A stretch of 64,000 bases of DNA, from NCBI RefSeq assembly GCF_026965535.1, contig NZ_CP114039.1:930001-994000 (forward strand), written 5' to 3'. The notes under the pieces were generated by a model. That model was given only the letters and a program-made list of their open reading frames with translations. It was not told where the DNA came from and did no database searches. This document shows, piece after piece, positions 52,709-61,893 of the stretch (within the stretch, counting starts at the first letter, position 1; each line of letters begins with the position of its first letter). A program made the translations under genes and the position numbers. This DNA comes from Corallococcus sp. NCRR (GTDB lineage Bacteria; Myxococcota; Myxococcia; Myxococcales; Myxococcaceae).

Positions 52709-55054
52709 CTACTCGGTGTACAGCTCCGCCGCGGAGAGCGAGTAGCCGGCGAAGCCCCCCACCACCAGCACCTGCCCGGACGGCAGCTGCACGGCCCCGG
52801 GCTCGATGCGGGCCCGCCCCAGGCTCGACGTCGCGGTCCACAACCCCGAGGTGGGATCGAACACCTCGGACGTCGCCGTCGCCGTGGTCGAGCTGAAGAC
52901 AGAACTCCCGCCCGTGACGAGCACCCGGCCCGACGGCAGCAACGCCGTCACGGCATGGGTGCGGCCCCGCACCATCTTCCCCACCACGCTCCAGGACTGG
53001 GTCGCCGGGTCGTACAGCTCCGCCTCGCCGACAAGCTGCGTCTTGTTCTGACCTCCCGCCGCCAGCACCTGCCCGGACGCGAGCACCGTCAGGGAGTGCA
53101 TCGACCGGGGCTGGACCATGCTCCCCGTCACCGTCCACTTCCCCGTCGAGGGGTCGTAGAGCTCCGAAGGCCCCAACGGGAGGGCCGCCCCCGAGACGCC
53201 TCCCGACACCAGCACCTGCCCGGACGCCAGCAAGGCGACGGCGTGCAGGCGCCGGCTCACGGACATGTTCCCCGCGGAGCGCCACGTCCCGGTCGCCGGG
53301 TTGTAGAGCTCCGCCGTGGCCGTCGGGCTTCCGCCATTGGAGGCGCCCACCACGCCCCCCACCACCAGGACCTCCCCGGAGGGCAGCAGCACCACGCCAT
53401 GGCCGAAACGGCCCAGCGCCATGCTGCCCGTCGAGGCCCACGTCCCCGTCGCCGGGTCATAGAGCTCCGCCGTGGCCAGGGGCACGCTGCTGAGTTTGTT
53501 GGTGCCCCCCACCGCCAGCACCTTTCCCGACGGCAGCGTCGTCAGCGTGTGCTCACGCCGCGCCGCGACCATCGGCCCCGTCGGCGTCCATGCGCGCGTC
53601 GCCGGGTTGTACAGGTCCGCGAGGGGCTTGGCGGCCATGTCCCCCTCGCCCACGGTGTACCCACCGGCCGCCAGCACCTGCCCGGAAGGCAGCAGCGCCG
53701 CGCTGACGTACGAACGCGCGGAGTTCAGGGTGCCCGCGGCGCTCCAGCCGGAATACGCACAGGCCGGCAGCCCCGTCACCGTGAAGGTCTTCTCCGTGGA
53801 CAGGCCCAGGGCGTTCTCCACGGTGGCGGTGACGGTGGACTGCGCGCCCGGGGCGATGCATGCCGGCGGCAGCCACACGACCTCGCTCGACGTGGCGCCC
53901 GACACGGGCGGCTCGAAGGTGCCGCCACCGGCGGTCCAGTGGAAGGTGAGCGCGCGGTCCTGGGCGTCCCGAGCCGTCACCCCGAAGGTCATCCGGGCGC
54001 TGGCCACCACCGTGGCCGTGGCGGGCGAAGTGCCGACAATCTCCGGGTGGAAGCGCAGGCTGTCCCGAGTCCCCACGCAGATGCGCAGCGTCCCCGTCCC
54101 CACGCCGCCCCGCCCGTCCCGCACCGTCACCGTCAGGGGGCAGCGGTTGCAGTCCTCCGCGGCGGGCGGAAGGGCGCCTGGCGTGAAGGACGCGGAGGCC
54201 TGCGTCGCGTCCGTCCAGGTACCCTCGCAGCCGGCGGTCCACAGGTACGAAAGCCCGTCCCCATCCGCGTCCGCGGCCAGGGCCGTGGCCACCGTCGTGC
54301 CGCCCACCTCCACCGCCGTCTCCGACGCGGTGACACGCGTCACCCGCGGCCACAGGTTGAAGGAGGCCTGCACGAGCGCCTGTCCGGTCGGGGTCGTCAC
54401 CGTCAGCGTGACGCTCAGCCTGGCCTCCGCGCCCTGGGCGTCGCGTACCGTCAACGTGAGGACCACGGGCCCCTCCGTCGAAGGCGCGGTCCAGTTCGTC
54501 GTGGCGCTGGCCGCGGCGCTGAAGGTCCCCGACGCGGCGGTCCACGCATACGTCAGCGTGTCCCCCTCATTGGGGTCCTTCGCCACGGCCGTCAACGTGA
54601 TGCGCCCTCCGGGCGCGACGGCGCTGGACGACACCGTGACCGACTGGATGACGGGGGCGTCATTGTCGAAGGGCGGTGGCGTCTCCAGGTCCTGCAGGGT
54701 GAGCATCACCGTCGTCTGCTCCGCCCCGATGGTGACGCCGGACGCCCGTCCCTCGAAGCGGAGCACGCCGGCGGCGTCGAAGGCCTTCGCGACGAACTCC
54801 CGGCCGGTGCCCACCGGAATGAAGGACAGCGTGCCGCTCCAGCCACTCCCGTCCTTGACGAGCGCCCCCGACATGGGCGCCATCCCCGGGCCCGACACCG
54901 CCACGGTGACCTGGGTGACGCTGGCCGCGCTCGCGGACTGGACCACGGCCACCAGCCGGGCGCTCCCGGTGTCCGGGACCTGCCCGCCACAGGCCATGAC
55001 GGCCCACGCCAGTCCCAGCACCAGGACCAGCGCCTCCCGCTTCATTCCTCGCAT
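52709..55054 (-). CDS. Kelch/galactose-oxidase-like propeller lipoprotein with Ig-like domains
   Basis: Protein of 781 aa. A lipoprotein signal ends AVMAC. About residues 25-440 hold Ig/PKD-like beta domains (VQSVTVSSS type strands, ATTNWTAPSTEGPVVLTLTV). The C-terminal about 320 residues are Kelch repeats, each containing LLPSGQVLAAGG and AELYDPATGTW. GAGGGG lies six bases before ATG 55054; MKRE at 55045 is the alternative. Such lipoproteins are numerous in myxobacteria, probably surface exposed. Convergent with nagZ. Confidence 0.88.
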   Translation of the reverse strand: MRGMKREALVLVLGLAWAVMACGGQVPDTGSARLVAVVQSASAASVTQVTVAVSGPGMAPMSGALVKDGSGWSGTLSFIPVGTGREFVAKAFDAAGVLRFEGRASGVTIGAEQTTVMLTLQDLETPPPFDNDAPVIQSVTVSSSAVAPGGRITLTAVAKDPNEGDTLTYAWTAASGTFSAAASATTNWTAPSTEGPVVLTLTVRDAQGAEARLSVTLTVTTPTGQALVQASFNLWPRVTRVTASETAVEVGGTTVATALAADADGDGLSYLWTAGCEGTWTDATQASASFTPGALPPAAEDCNRCPLTVTVRDGRGGVGTGTLRICVGTRDSLRFHPEIVGTSPATATVVASARMTFGVTARDAQDRALTFHWTAGGGTFEPPVSGATSSEVVWLPPACIAPGAQSTVTATVENALGLSTEKTFTVTGLPACAYSGWSAAGTLNSARSYVSAALLPSGQVLAAGGYTVGEGDMAAKPLADLYNPATRAWTPTGPMVAARREHTLTTLPSGKVLAVGGTNKLSSVPLATAELYDPATGTWASTGSMALGRFGHGVVLLPSGEVLVVGGVVGASNGGSPTATAELYNPATGTWRSAGNMSVSRRLHAVALLASGQVLVSGGVSGAALPLGPSELYDPSTGKWTVTGSMVQPRSMHSLTVLASGQVLAAGGQNKTQLVGEAELYDPATQSWSVVGKMVRGRTHAVTALLPSGRVLVTGGSSVFSSTTATATSEVFDPTSGLWTATSSLGRARIEPGAVQLPSGQVLVVGGFAGYSLSAAELYTE

Positions 55055-55225
55055 GGAAATCCCCTCTGACCGCCCGGAAGACCGGCGCGGCTGGGGCAAT
55101 GGCATATCAGCCGTGACCGACGCGTGACGAGCGCGTCACGCGGCAAGGCCCGGGTGGATTCCGCCTCATGATTTCAGGGCGGCAATCAAAGACATCTCTT
55201 CAAATCAAGGCACCCACGCGTCGCG

Positions 55226-55597
55226 TCAGTGGGTGGCGTGCCTGGAGCCCAGGTCGGAGCCCTGGCCCATGGGGCCCTGGAAGCGGAGGGCCCCGCCACG
55301 GTCTCCGGGCACCGGCTCCTGGGGCGTGGTAAAGCCGGGCGCGCCAATCTGGTTCTGCAGGCCCTGGGCCCCGGCGGGCTGCGGCTTCAGCGGTGACCCC
55401 TTCGCGTCCGTGGGCGTGGTGGTGCCCGAGCCCCCCGTTCCCGGCGGCGCGGGCTGCTGCGTGTTGGCGACGCCCTGGTAGCTGCTCCCCGCACGCGGCA
55501 TCGTGGGCTTGTCGCGGTTGCAGCCAGGGCCGACCAGCGCGGCCGTCGCGGCGCACACCGCCACCAGCGTCCAGTGATGAAGTCTCTTTGAGTGCAT
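55226..55597 (-). CDS. Small Pro/Gly-rich lipoprotein
   Basis: Protein of 123 aa with a signal peptide ending LVGPGC (lipid Cys23) and a hydrophilic Gly/Pro/Gln-rich body. No domain recognised. GGGAG lies six bases before the ATG at 55597. It lies downstream of another putative lipoprotein gene on the same strand. Function unknown. Confidence 0.7.
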   Translation of the reverse strand: MHSKRLHHWTLVAVCAATAALVGPGCNRDKPTMPRAGSSYQGVANTQQPAPPGTGGSGTTTPTDAKGSPLKPQPAGAQGLQNQIGAPGFTTPQEPVPGDRGGALRFQGPMGQGSDLGSRHATH

Positions 55598-55734
55598 GGC
55601 CTGCTCCCTCCAGAAGCCGTCATGGCCTCGACAGAAGGAGTGGCCACCCCGGTGCCCCACCGGGAGTGGCGGGGCCGGAGCACGGACGCCCGCTGGCATG
55701 CTGGCCGGCGGGCATCCCTGGAACTTCAGTCCAG

Positions 55735-56256
55735 CTACCGGTTCTGCATGTAGACGGGCGGGCTGACGTAGGTGTAGGGCGCCTCGAAGCCGCGCGTGCC
55801 CTCGTTCGCGGTGGAGACGTTCCAGCCGCCCAGCCCCTGGGCCGCGGGCGAGTAGGCCGCCCCGCCGAGCACGCCGTAGCGGTGCGCCATCATGCCGCCC
55901 GCGTCGTCCCACTTGGAGTTGTTGGACTTGCCCGCCTTGGCCGGCGTGCGGGGGTCGATGCTGGAGCCGATCTTCTCGATGGTGGAGTTGTAGCCCCGGT
56001 CCACCGTCAGCACGTGGGCGGGCAGCTTCGCGGCCGCGTCGCCGTGGTGCGCGTCCGCGGGGTTCTCGTGCCCCTGCTGCTCGGCCACGTTGTAGACGGC
56101 CTCCGGCTGCGTCCCACGCTGCGCGAAGGCATTGCCCCGCGACTCATCCGGCTGCTTGCCGCCCGTCTCCGGCAGCCCGCCACAGGCCGTGCCCAAGAGC
56201 ACGCCCGCCGCCAGCGCCGCCGCTCCCATCCACCGCTGAATGCCTCGCTCGCGCAT
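55735..56256 (-). CDS. Putative lipoprotein, hypothetical
   Basis: Protein of about 173 aa with a classical lipoprotein signal (MRERGIQRWMGAAALAAGVLL then GTAC). No domain recognised; the C-terminal half contains DAGGMMAHRYGVLGGAAYSP and aromatic residues. ATG 56256 has GGAG nine bases upstream; ATG 56262 and 56274 are in frame. Same strand as the previous small lipoprotein, possibly co-transcribed. Confidence 0.65.
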   Translation of the reverse strand: MRERGIQRWMGAAALAAGVLLGTACGGLPETGGKQPDESRGNAFAQRGTQPEAVYNVAEQQGHENPADAHHGDAAAKLPAHVLTVDRGYNSTIEKIGSSIDPRTPAKAGKSNNSKWDDAGGMMAHRYGVLGGAAYSPAAQGLGGWNVSTANEGTRGFEAPYTYVSPPVYMQNR

Positions 56257-56485
56257 GTTCATCGTCTCCGCCATCCCCGAGGAATGGTCATGCCGTCCTC
56301 ACCCACCACCGGGCATCCACCCGAGGGCAGGCCCTGCCGGCCGCCCGCTGTCCGGCCCAAGGGCCGACAGGGCTTCATCGTGAACGGCCAGCCCCGCTCG
56401 GAAAGAGAGGAGCCAGCCACGGGCGCAGGCATACACGGTCCCAGCCTCCCTGTCCCGCCAGGAGTGCACCGGCGCCCACCCCACT

Positions 56486-57109
56486 TCAGGCGCGGGCCCC
56501 CTTGCGGGCCGCGCCCTTCGCCGCCGGGGCCTTCTTCGCCGCCGGTTTCTTGACAGTCGCGGGCTTCGCCTCGGCCGCGGAGGCCTTCTTCGCCGGAGCC
56601 TTCGCCGGAGCTTTCTGGGGGGCCGGAGCCGCGGCGGAGGACGCTCCGCCCTGGAGCGTGGCCAGGACCTCCGCGACGTGCCCGGCGACCTTCACCTTGG
56701 GCCACACGCGGACGACCTTCGCGTCCGGGCCGATGAGGAAGGTCGCGCGGATGAGGCCCATGAACTTGCGGCCATAGAGGGACTTCTCCCCCCACACGCC
56801 GTACGCGTCCGCCAGCGCGTGGTCCGGGTCCGCCAGGAGCGAGAACGGCAGCCCCTGTTTCGTGGCGAACTTCTGGTGGGACGCGACGCTGTCCGGCGAC
56901 ACGCCCAGCACCACCGCGCCGGCCTTCACCAGCGCGGAGTGCTCGTCACGGAAGTCACACGCCTCCGTGGTGCAGCCGGGGGTCGCGTCCTTCGGATAGA
57001 AGTAGAGGACGACGTGCCGCCCCTTGAACTGCGAGAGGGAGACGGTGGCGCCGCTCTGGTCGGGGAGCGAGAAGCCGGGGGCCTTGTCACCTGCTTGGGG
57101 CATGGGCAT
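56486..57109 (-). CDS. bcp: Bcp/PrxQ-type peroxiredoxin with basic Ala/Lys/Pro tail
   Basis: Thiol peroxidase of 207 aa. The peroxiredoxin domain is residues 1-152: [13 protein letters not shown], peroxidatic Cys in [15 protein letters not shown] with the second Cys five residues later, and [20 protein letters not shown]. The last about 50 residues are Ala/Lys/Pro repeats ([19 protein letters not shown]), as in histone H1-like tails, which could tether the enzyme to nucleic acid. ATG 57109 or 57103. Confidence 0.92.
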   Translation of the reverse strand: MPMPQAGDKAPGFSLPDQSGATVSLSQFKGRHVVLYFYPKDATPGCTTEACDFRDEHSALVKAGAVVLGVSPDSVASHQKFATKQGLPFSLLADPDHALADAYGVWGEKSLYGRKFMGLIRATFLIGPDAKVVRVWPKVKVAGHVAEVLATLQGGASSAAAPAPQKAPAKAPAKKASAAEAKPATVKKPAAKKAPAAKGAARKGARA

Positions 57110-57168
57110 GGGTCGGCTCCATACCCAGACCCCGAGGGCTTCTCAACTCCACGCGCGCGTCAGGGACG

Positions 57169-57666
57169 TCAGCGCGCGCCCTCGCCCGCCGGATGGACCT
57201 CTTCGCCCGGCGGGTGGTCGTGGGCCTCCAGCTTGACCAGATCCGCCTGGCAGTTCTCCAGCACCTTGCGCAGCATGTTGCGCGTCGCGTCCGTGTGGGC
57301 CTCGCCCATCTTCTTCGCGAGCGATTCGCACGCGGCGCGCTTGGCCTCCACGTCGCTGGCGCCCTTGCCCGTCGCACCGGGCCGGGCCAGGGGGCGCGGC
57401 GGAACCTTCTCCTGGGCGGCCTTCAGCGCGGCCAGGCGCTTGTCGGCCTCCGGGCGGACCTTGGAGTCCTTGGGGACGGCCTCGAACTGGGCGGCGACCT
57501 CGGCCCACGCCGGGTCCTGGGCGGGGAGCTGCTGGTTGATCAGCTCCTGGTAGCGCTCTTCGGCCTTCTTCATCTGCTCCGGACCGGGGTCCGTGGAGCA
57601 GCCTGAGAGCGCGAGCAGCCCCGCGAGCAGCAGCGCGGCGGAAGTTCGGGGATGGGCAATGCGCAT
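57169..57666 (-). CDS. Small helical lipoprotein
   Basis: Protein of 165 aa with a strong lipobox (LLALSGC, Cys23), then a charged alpha-helical region (PEQMKKAEERYQELINQQLP), a Cys pair and a His/Pro C-terminus (HDHPPGEEVHPAGEGAR). AGGAGG lies 12 nt before ATG 57666. Follows the peroxiredoxin gene's opposite end on the same strand. Function unknown. Confidence 0.75.
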   Translation of the reverse strand: MRIAHPRTSAALLLAGLLALSGCSTDPGPEQMKKAEERYQELINQQLPAQDPAWAEVAAQFEAVPKDSKVRPEADKRLAALKAAQEKVPPRPLARPGATGKGASDVEAKRAACESLAKKMGEAHTDATRNMLRKVLENCQADLVKLEAHDHPPGEEVHPAGEGAR

Positions 57667-57723
57667 GGTGTGGGACGTCCTCCTGCTGGCCACAGGGTTA
57701 AACCACGGCTAGGGTGCGCCGTC

Positions 57724-58365
57724 GTGGCTCCCATCCTGCTCGCCTTCCTGCTCGGCCTGACCCAAGGCATGCTCCATGCCCTGGGGCCGGACCACTGCGC
57801 CGCCATGGCCACGCTCGGCACCCTGGGTGGCGGCCGGCGCCGCGTCGCCCTCATGACGGCGCTGCGCTTCGCCCTGGGCCACGCGGCCATGCTGGGCGGC
57901 ATCGCGGCGGTGTGCCTCTTCGCGGGCGTGGGCCTGTCGGAGACCTTCGAGCGGTGGGCGGAGGTGTTCGGCGGCGCGGTGCTGGTGGCGCTGGCCGTCA
58001 CCGCCCTGCTCTTCCCGCACAGCCTGGACCACGGCCACCCGCACCTGCCCGGCCACGACCGCGAGCCGCACGAGCACGTGCACACCGTGAGCACCGCCGC
58101 GGGCGCCTTCATGGCCGTCAGCGGCGTGCGGTCGCTGCTCATCGCGCTGCCCCCGCTCTTGGTGGGCGGCAGCATGAGCCTGTCCGCGTGGACGTACCTG
58201 CCCGGCTTCGCGCTGGGCATCCTCATCGGCATGGGCGCCGTGGGCCTGCTGTTCGCCGAAGGCCTGTCGCGCGCCAACGCGCGCATCAGCCTGTGGATCC
58301 AGCGCGGCGTGGCGCTGGGCTCCGGCGCGCTGGGCCTGTTCTGGATCGGCTCGCGGCTCGTCTAG
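57724..58365 (+). CDS. NicO/UreH-like metal transporter family membrane protein
   Basis: Protein of 213 aa with six hydrophobic segments. HALGPDHCAAM near residue 20 matches the HxxxxDH motif of nickel/cobalt NicO-type permeases, and a His-rich cytoplasmic loop (HGHPHLPGHDREPHEHVH) lies mid-protein. Nickel or cobalt transport is likely from family features. Cobalt would connect with the B12 locus, but no riboswitch is seen here. GTG start at 57724. Confidence 0.78.
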   Translation: MAPILLAFLLGLTQGMLHALGPDHCAAMATLGTLGGGRRRVALMTALRFALGHAAMLGGIAAVCLFAGVGLSETFERWAEVFGGAVLVALAVTALLFPHSLDHGHPHLPGHDREPHEHVHTVSTAAGAFMAVSGVRSLLIALPPLLVGGSMSLSAWTYLPGFALGILIGMGAVGLLFAEGLSRANARISLWIQRGVALGSGALGLFWIGSRLV

Positions 58366-58373
58366 GCGAGCGA

Positions 58374-58387
58374 GGGCCGCGCGGCCC
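58374..58387. terminator. GGGCCGC/GCGGCCC palindrome between convergent genes
   Basis: A perfect 14-bp palindrome nine bases after the transporter stop and nine before the end of the convergent gene; possible bidirectional terminator, no T tract. Confidence 0.4.
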
Positions 58388-58395
58388 CCAGGTGC

Positions 58396-59718
58396 TCAGG
58401 AGCGCTTGTCCAGGATGCCCAGCGCCATCATCGACACCAGGAAGCCGTAGACGACGTGGTCCGGGCGGTTGGCTAACGCGAGCAGCTCCCCCACCACGCG
58501 GTTGCCGTCGATCTTGGGCAGCAGCTCCGCCTCCCAGCGCTCCAGATCCACCTCATTGAGGCCGTAGGCGGGAGCGACGGCGGGGATGAGCCGGTCCTCG
58601 GGCTGGAGCAGGCGGCGCAGGCGCTCCGGCTTGTAGAGCTTCTTGATGCCCCGGACGATGAGGTTCGCCGGGTGCACGTCCAGCTTGATGGACTCCGAGG
58701 AGGCCTTCTCCTTGAAGCTCATCACGTACGTGCCCTCCTCCCAGGAGAAGAGCGAGTAGATGATGGCCTTCACCTGCTGGCCCACGTAGTACAGCCGCTC
58801 CGTGTCCTTGAGCAGGGCGCGCTCCACCAGCACGTCGCCGGTGCGCCGGTGGCTCTGCGCGGCGACGGCGGACGCGTCCTGGAGCTGCTCGGGCTTGATC
58901 TTCCCCACGCGCACCAGGAACTGCCCGAAGCGGTCCGCCAGCAGGTTGGAGAGCGCGAACACCGGGGTGCCGTTCTCGAAGTAGACGACCTTCTTCACCT
59001 TGCCGCGCTGAACGCCCAATTCGCCCGTCTCGCGCGACAGGTAGAAGGCGGTGAGCAGCGAGGGCAGGTTGTCCCGCAGCTCGCCCCGGCGGCTGCCCGG
59101 CGCGCCCGCGCCCACCGGCAGCGGATCCGGCGGGCGGCCCGGCGTGGGGGGCCGCACCTGGGTGGTGGACACCTTCTGCATGGGCGTGGCGGTGAGGTCG
59201 GCGCCGCGGATTTCCGCCGTGAGGTTGCCGCCGCCGGTGACCTTGATGCGGCCGGTCAGCTCCATGGCGTCCTGCGGGCCCTCCTCCTCCACGTCGATGT
59301 CCAGCTCCACCTCGAAGGCGTCCTGCATGGAGGCGGCGGGGACCTTCTTCTCCGCGGGCAGGACCTTGGCCACGGCCTCCAGCAGCTTCTGGGCCTCGAA
59401 GGGTTTCTCGAAATAGCCGGCGGCCTGGTACTTCTGGCGCGCCTCGGTGGCGTGCTTGCCGCCCTTGAAGACGCCGGTGATGAAGAGCAGCGGCAGCTGG
59501 GGGTTGTCCTTCCGCAGCGTGTCCGCCAGGTGGTAGCCCATCATGTCCGGCAGCAGGATGTCCAAGACAGCACAGCCGGGGGGCTGGGCGCGGGCGGCCT
59601 CGATGGCCTGCTTGCCACGGCTGGCGCCCACCACCTCGTACCCGGCGTCCTCGAACAACTGCGTGAGGAGGGAGAGGAGCTCCTGGTTGTCGTCCACGAC
59701 GAGGATTCGAGGCGCCAT
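58396..59718 (-). CDS. Response regulator with DUF4388 (PATAN) domain
   Basis: Protein of 440 aa. The receiver domain (1-120) has acidic residues in ILVVDDNQE, the phospho-acceptor Asp in CAVLDILLPDM and Lys in YFEKPFE. A linker follows, then a DUF4388-type region (about 235-430: SLLTAFYLSRETGELGVQRG, VYFENGTPVFALSN). This architecture is common in myxobacteria and cyanobacteria (PatA-like). No DNA-binding domain. The partner kinase is not adjacent. Confidence 0.9.
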   Translation of the reverse strand: MAPRILVVDDNQELLSLLTQLFEDAGYEVVGASRGKQAIEAARAQPPGCAVLDILLPDMMGYHLADTLRKDNPQLPLLFITGVFKGGKHATEARQKYQAAGYFEKPFEAQKLLEAVAKVLPAEKKVPAASMQDAFEVELDIDVEEEGPQDAMELTGRIKVTGGGNLTAEIRGADLTATPMQKVSTTQVRPPTPGRPPDPLPVGAGAPGSRRGELRDNLPSLLTAFYLSRETGELGVQRGKVKKVVYFENGTPVFALSNLLADRFGQFLVRVGKIKPEQLQDASAVAAQSHRRTGDVLVERALLKDTERLYYVGQQVKAIIYSLFSWEEGTYVMSFKEKASSESIKLDVHPANLIVRGIKKLYKPERLRRLLQPEDRLIPAVAPAYGLNEVDLERWEAELLPKIDGNRVVGELLALANRPDHVVYGFLVSMMALGILDKRS

Positions 59719-59843
59719 CGCGGGGGGACCGTAGCAGATTCGGGCGCCAGGGCGGCCAGCGTTTCCAGGGAACCCCGGAAGGCCGCCCGCTTCAGAGGAT
59801 GGATGCAAGCGCCCCGCTGGAGCGTTAGGGTGTCGCCCGCCTC

Positions 59844-60173
59844 ATGCCCTCCCTCTTCTCGCGCATCCCCCCGGCAGGGCTCCTGGCCGGGCTGCTGCTG
59901 TTCTCCCCCCTGACGGTCCTGGCCCAGGAGGGCCAGCAGGACGCGGGCCAGCCGGACGATCCGAACTCCCCGGAAGGGGACGACAACACCGGCCGCGTGC
60001 CCACGGACTGCCGCAGCACCAGCGACTGCGCGCCGCGCTTCAGCTGCAACGCGGGCAAGTGCAAGTACACCGGCATCCGCCAGGCGGAGACGCAGGGCTG
60101 TCTGTTGGGTCCCCAGGCCGCGTTGATGGTGCTGGGCGTGGCCGCCGTGGCAGGCTCGCGGCGCCGCCGGTAA
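59844..60173 (+). CDS. Small Cys-rich protein with MYXO-CTERM-like tail
   Basis: Protein of 109 aa with a signal peptide (cleavage after VLAQ), an acidic linker, a Cys motif (DCRSTSDCAPRFSCNAGKC) and a C-terminal tail GC-LLGP then a hydrophobic helix and RRRR. This tripartite end with an invariant Gly-Cys resembles MYXO-CTERM signals processed by myxosortases, suggesting surface anchoring. No other domain. Confidence 0.72.
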   Translation: MPSLFSRIPPAGLLAGLLLFSPLTVLAQEGQQDAGQPDDPNSPEGDDNTGRVPTDCRSTSDCAPRFSCNAGKCKYTGIRQAETQGCLLGPQAALMVLGVAAVAGSRRRR

Positions 60174-60213
60174 CCGGCAGGCCCACTCCCCCCACTCCAA
60201 GGAGCGACGCGCG

Positions 60214-61254
60214 ATGCGGCTGGGCCTGAAGGCAAGCAACCTCCTGGAGCGGGTGGCGGACTTCCTCAACCTGGCGCCGCAGCCCCTGGCGCACGCCTTC
60301 TTCGGGATGATGGCGTCGCGGACGCTGATGGCCGGGGCCCGGCTGGGCGTCTACGCGGCGCTGGCGGACGGCGCGGCGACGGCGGAGGCGCTGGCGGCGC
60401 GGCTCAAGACGAGCACCGAAGGGATGCGGGCGCTCCTGGAAGCGCTCATCGCCTGCGAGGTGGTGGAGCTGAGCCGGGGCCGCTTCCGGCTGGCGCCCCG
60501 GGCGCGGCGGTGGTTGGACCCGCGCTCGCCGCAGGCCATCACGGCGTTCCTGGAGTTCAACTACGCGCAGTGGGACTGGTGGGGGCAGTTGGAGAACGCG
60601 GTGAAGAGCGGGCAGTCGGTGGACATCCACCAGTTCGCTCCGGACGACCCGCGCTGGCGCGACTACATCCAGGCCATGTACCAGCTGGCGCGGCTGGCCT
60701 CGCCGGAGGTGGCGGCGGCCATTCCCCTGCCCCGGGGCGCCAGGCACCTGCTGGACCTGGGCGGCGCGCATGGCTGGTACGCGGCGGAGCTGTGCCGGAT
60801 GCACCGGGGGCTGAAGGCCACGGTGGTGGACCTGGAAGGCAGCGTGCGCGTGGGGCGGGACATCATCGCCCAGGCGGGGATGTCGCACCGGGTGACGCAC
60901 AAGGAAGGGGACGTGCTGCACGCGGAGCTGGGCGGGCCGTATGACGGCGTGCTGCTGTTCCAGGTGATGCACCACCTGACGCCCGCGCAGAACGTGGCGC
61001 TCCTCAGGCGCGTGCGCGGGGCCATGGTGTCCCGGGGCACGCTGGCGGTGCTGGAGTACCTGCGCGAGGAGCGGGAGACCGAGAGCACGTCCGCGCCGCT
61101 CATCGGGTTGCACTACTTCCTCACGTCCGGCGCGGCGTCGTACACGCCCGCGGAGGTCGAGGGCTTCCTGGATGACGCGGGTTTCAAGGTCCAGAGCACG
61201 CGGCCCATCCGGCATCTGCCCTTGCAGACGTTGATCATCGCGCAGCCGGACTGA
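60214..61254 (+). CDS. SAM-dependent O-methyltransferase-like protein
   Basis: Protein of 346 aa. An N-terminal winged-helix dimerisation part (ALADGAATAEALAARLKTS) precedes a class I methyltransferase fold with motif I LLDLGGAHGWYAAEL (about 188), VVDLEG and FQVMHHLTP. The order matches O-methyltransferase/hydroxyneurosporene-type enzymes of secondary or carotenoid metabolism. No biosynthetic cluster adjoins it, so the substrate is open. Confidence 0.85.
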   Translation: MRLGLKASNLLERVADFLNLAPQPLAHAFFGMMASRTLMAGARLGVYAALADGAATAEALAARLKTSTEGMRALLEALIACEVVELSRGRFRLAPRARRWLDPRSPQAITAFLEFNYAQWDWWGQLENAVKSGQSVDIHQFAPDDPRWRDYIQAMYQLARLASPEVAAAIPLPRGARHLLDLGGAHGWYAAELCRMHRGLKATVVDLEGSVRVGRDIIAQAGMSHRVTHKEGDVLHAELGGPYDGVLLFQVMHHLTPAQNVALLRRVRGAMVSRGTLAVLEYLREERETESTSAPLIGLHYFLTSGAASYTPAEVEGFLDDAGFKVQSTRPIRHLPLQTLIIAQPD

Positions 61255-61305
61255 CGGTCCCGGCGCCTGCTTGTCAGACCGTGCTGCTAACCCCACACTT
61301 CGGGC

Positions 61306-61893
61306 ATGGCCTATGGCGCGAAACCACTCGAAGGTCCGGCGACCTTCGCTGACATCGAGGCCCTGCCCGAGGGCGTGGTGGGCGAGATCATCGATGGGAC
61401 GCTTTATACGCATGCACGGCCGCGCGCCGCGCATGGCCACTTCGAGTACAGGCTTCACCGTGAGCTGGATGATGCACTCCAGTTGAGCGGTGAGCAGCCA
61501 GGTGGCTGGTGGATCATGACCGAGCCCGGCATCCGGGTGGGCGGCTCTCCGGAGTTCATCCCGGACCTGGCGGGCTGGCGGTGTGACCGGGTGCCCGCCA
61601 TTCCCAAGGGGCAGTGGACGGACGTTCCCGACTGGGCGTGCGAAATCCTTTCGCCGTCCACGCGCGCCTACGACACGCGCATCAAGCGGCCGTTCTACGC
61701 ACGCATCGGCATCAAGCACCTGTGGTTCGTGGACCTGGACGCGCGCACGCTCACCGTGAGCGAGTTGCGGGATGGTCTCTGGGTGGAGGTCGGCGTCTAC
61801 AGCGAGGACGATGACCTCATCCGCGCCCCACCCTTCGAGGAGCGGGACCTGCGGCTGGGCTGGCTCTGGAAGTCGCTGCCGTCTCCGGGCTAA
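61306..61893 (+). CDS. Uma2 family (DUF820) endonuclease-like protein
   Basis: Protein of 195 aa of the Uma2 family, a PD-(D/E)xK-like nuclease fold: EIIDGTLYTHARPRAAHG, the acidic site FIPDLAGWRC, and CEILSPSTRAYDTRIKRPFY with the conserved Glu and Lys. The family is expanded in cyanobacteria and myxobacteria, function poorly known. Convergent with the TPR gene; stops overlap by four bases. Confidence 0.9.
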   Translation: MAYGAKPLEGPATFADIEALPEGVVGEIIDGTLYTHARPRAAHGHFEYRLHRELDDALQLSGEQPGGWWIMTEPGIRVGGSPEFIPDLAGWRCDRVPAIPKGQWTDVPDWACEILSPSTRAYDTRIKRPFYARIGIKHLWFVDLDARTLTVSELRDGLWVEVGVYSEDDDLIRAPPFEERDLRLGWLWKSLPSPG

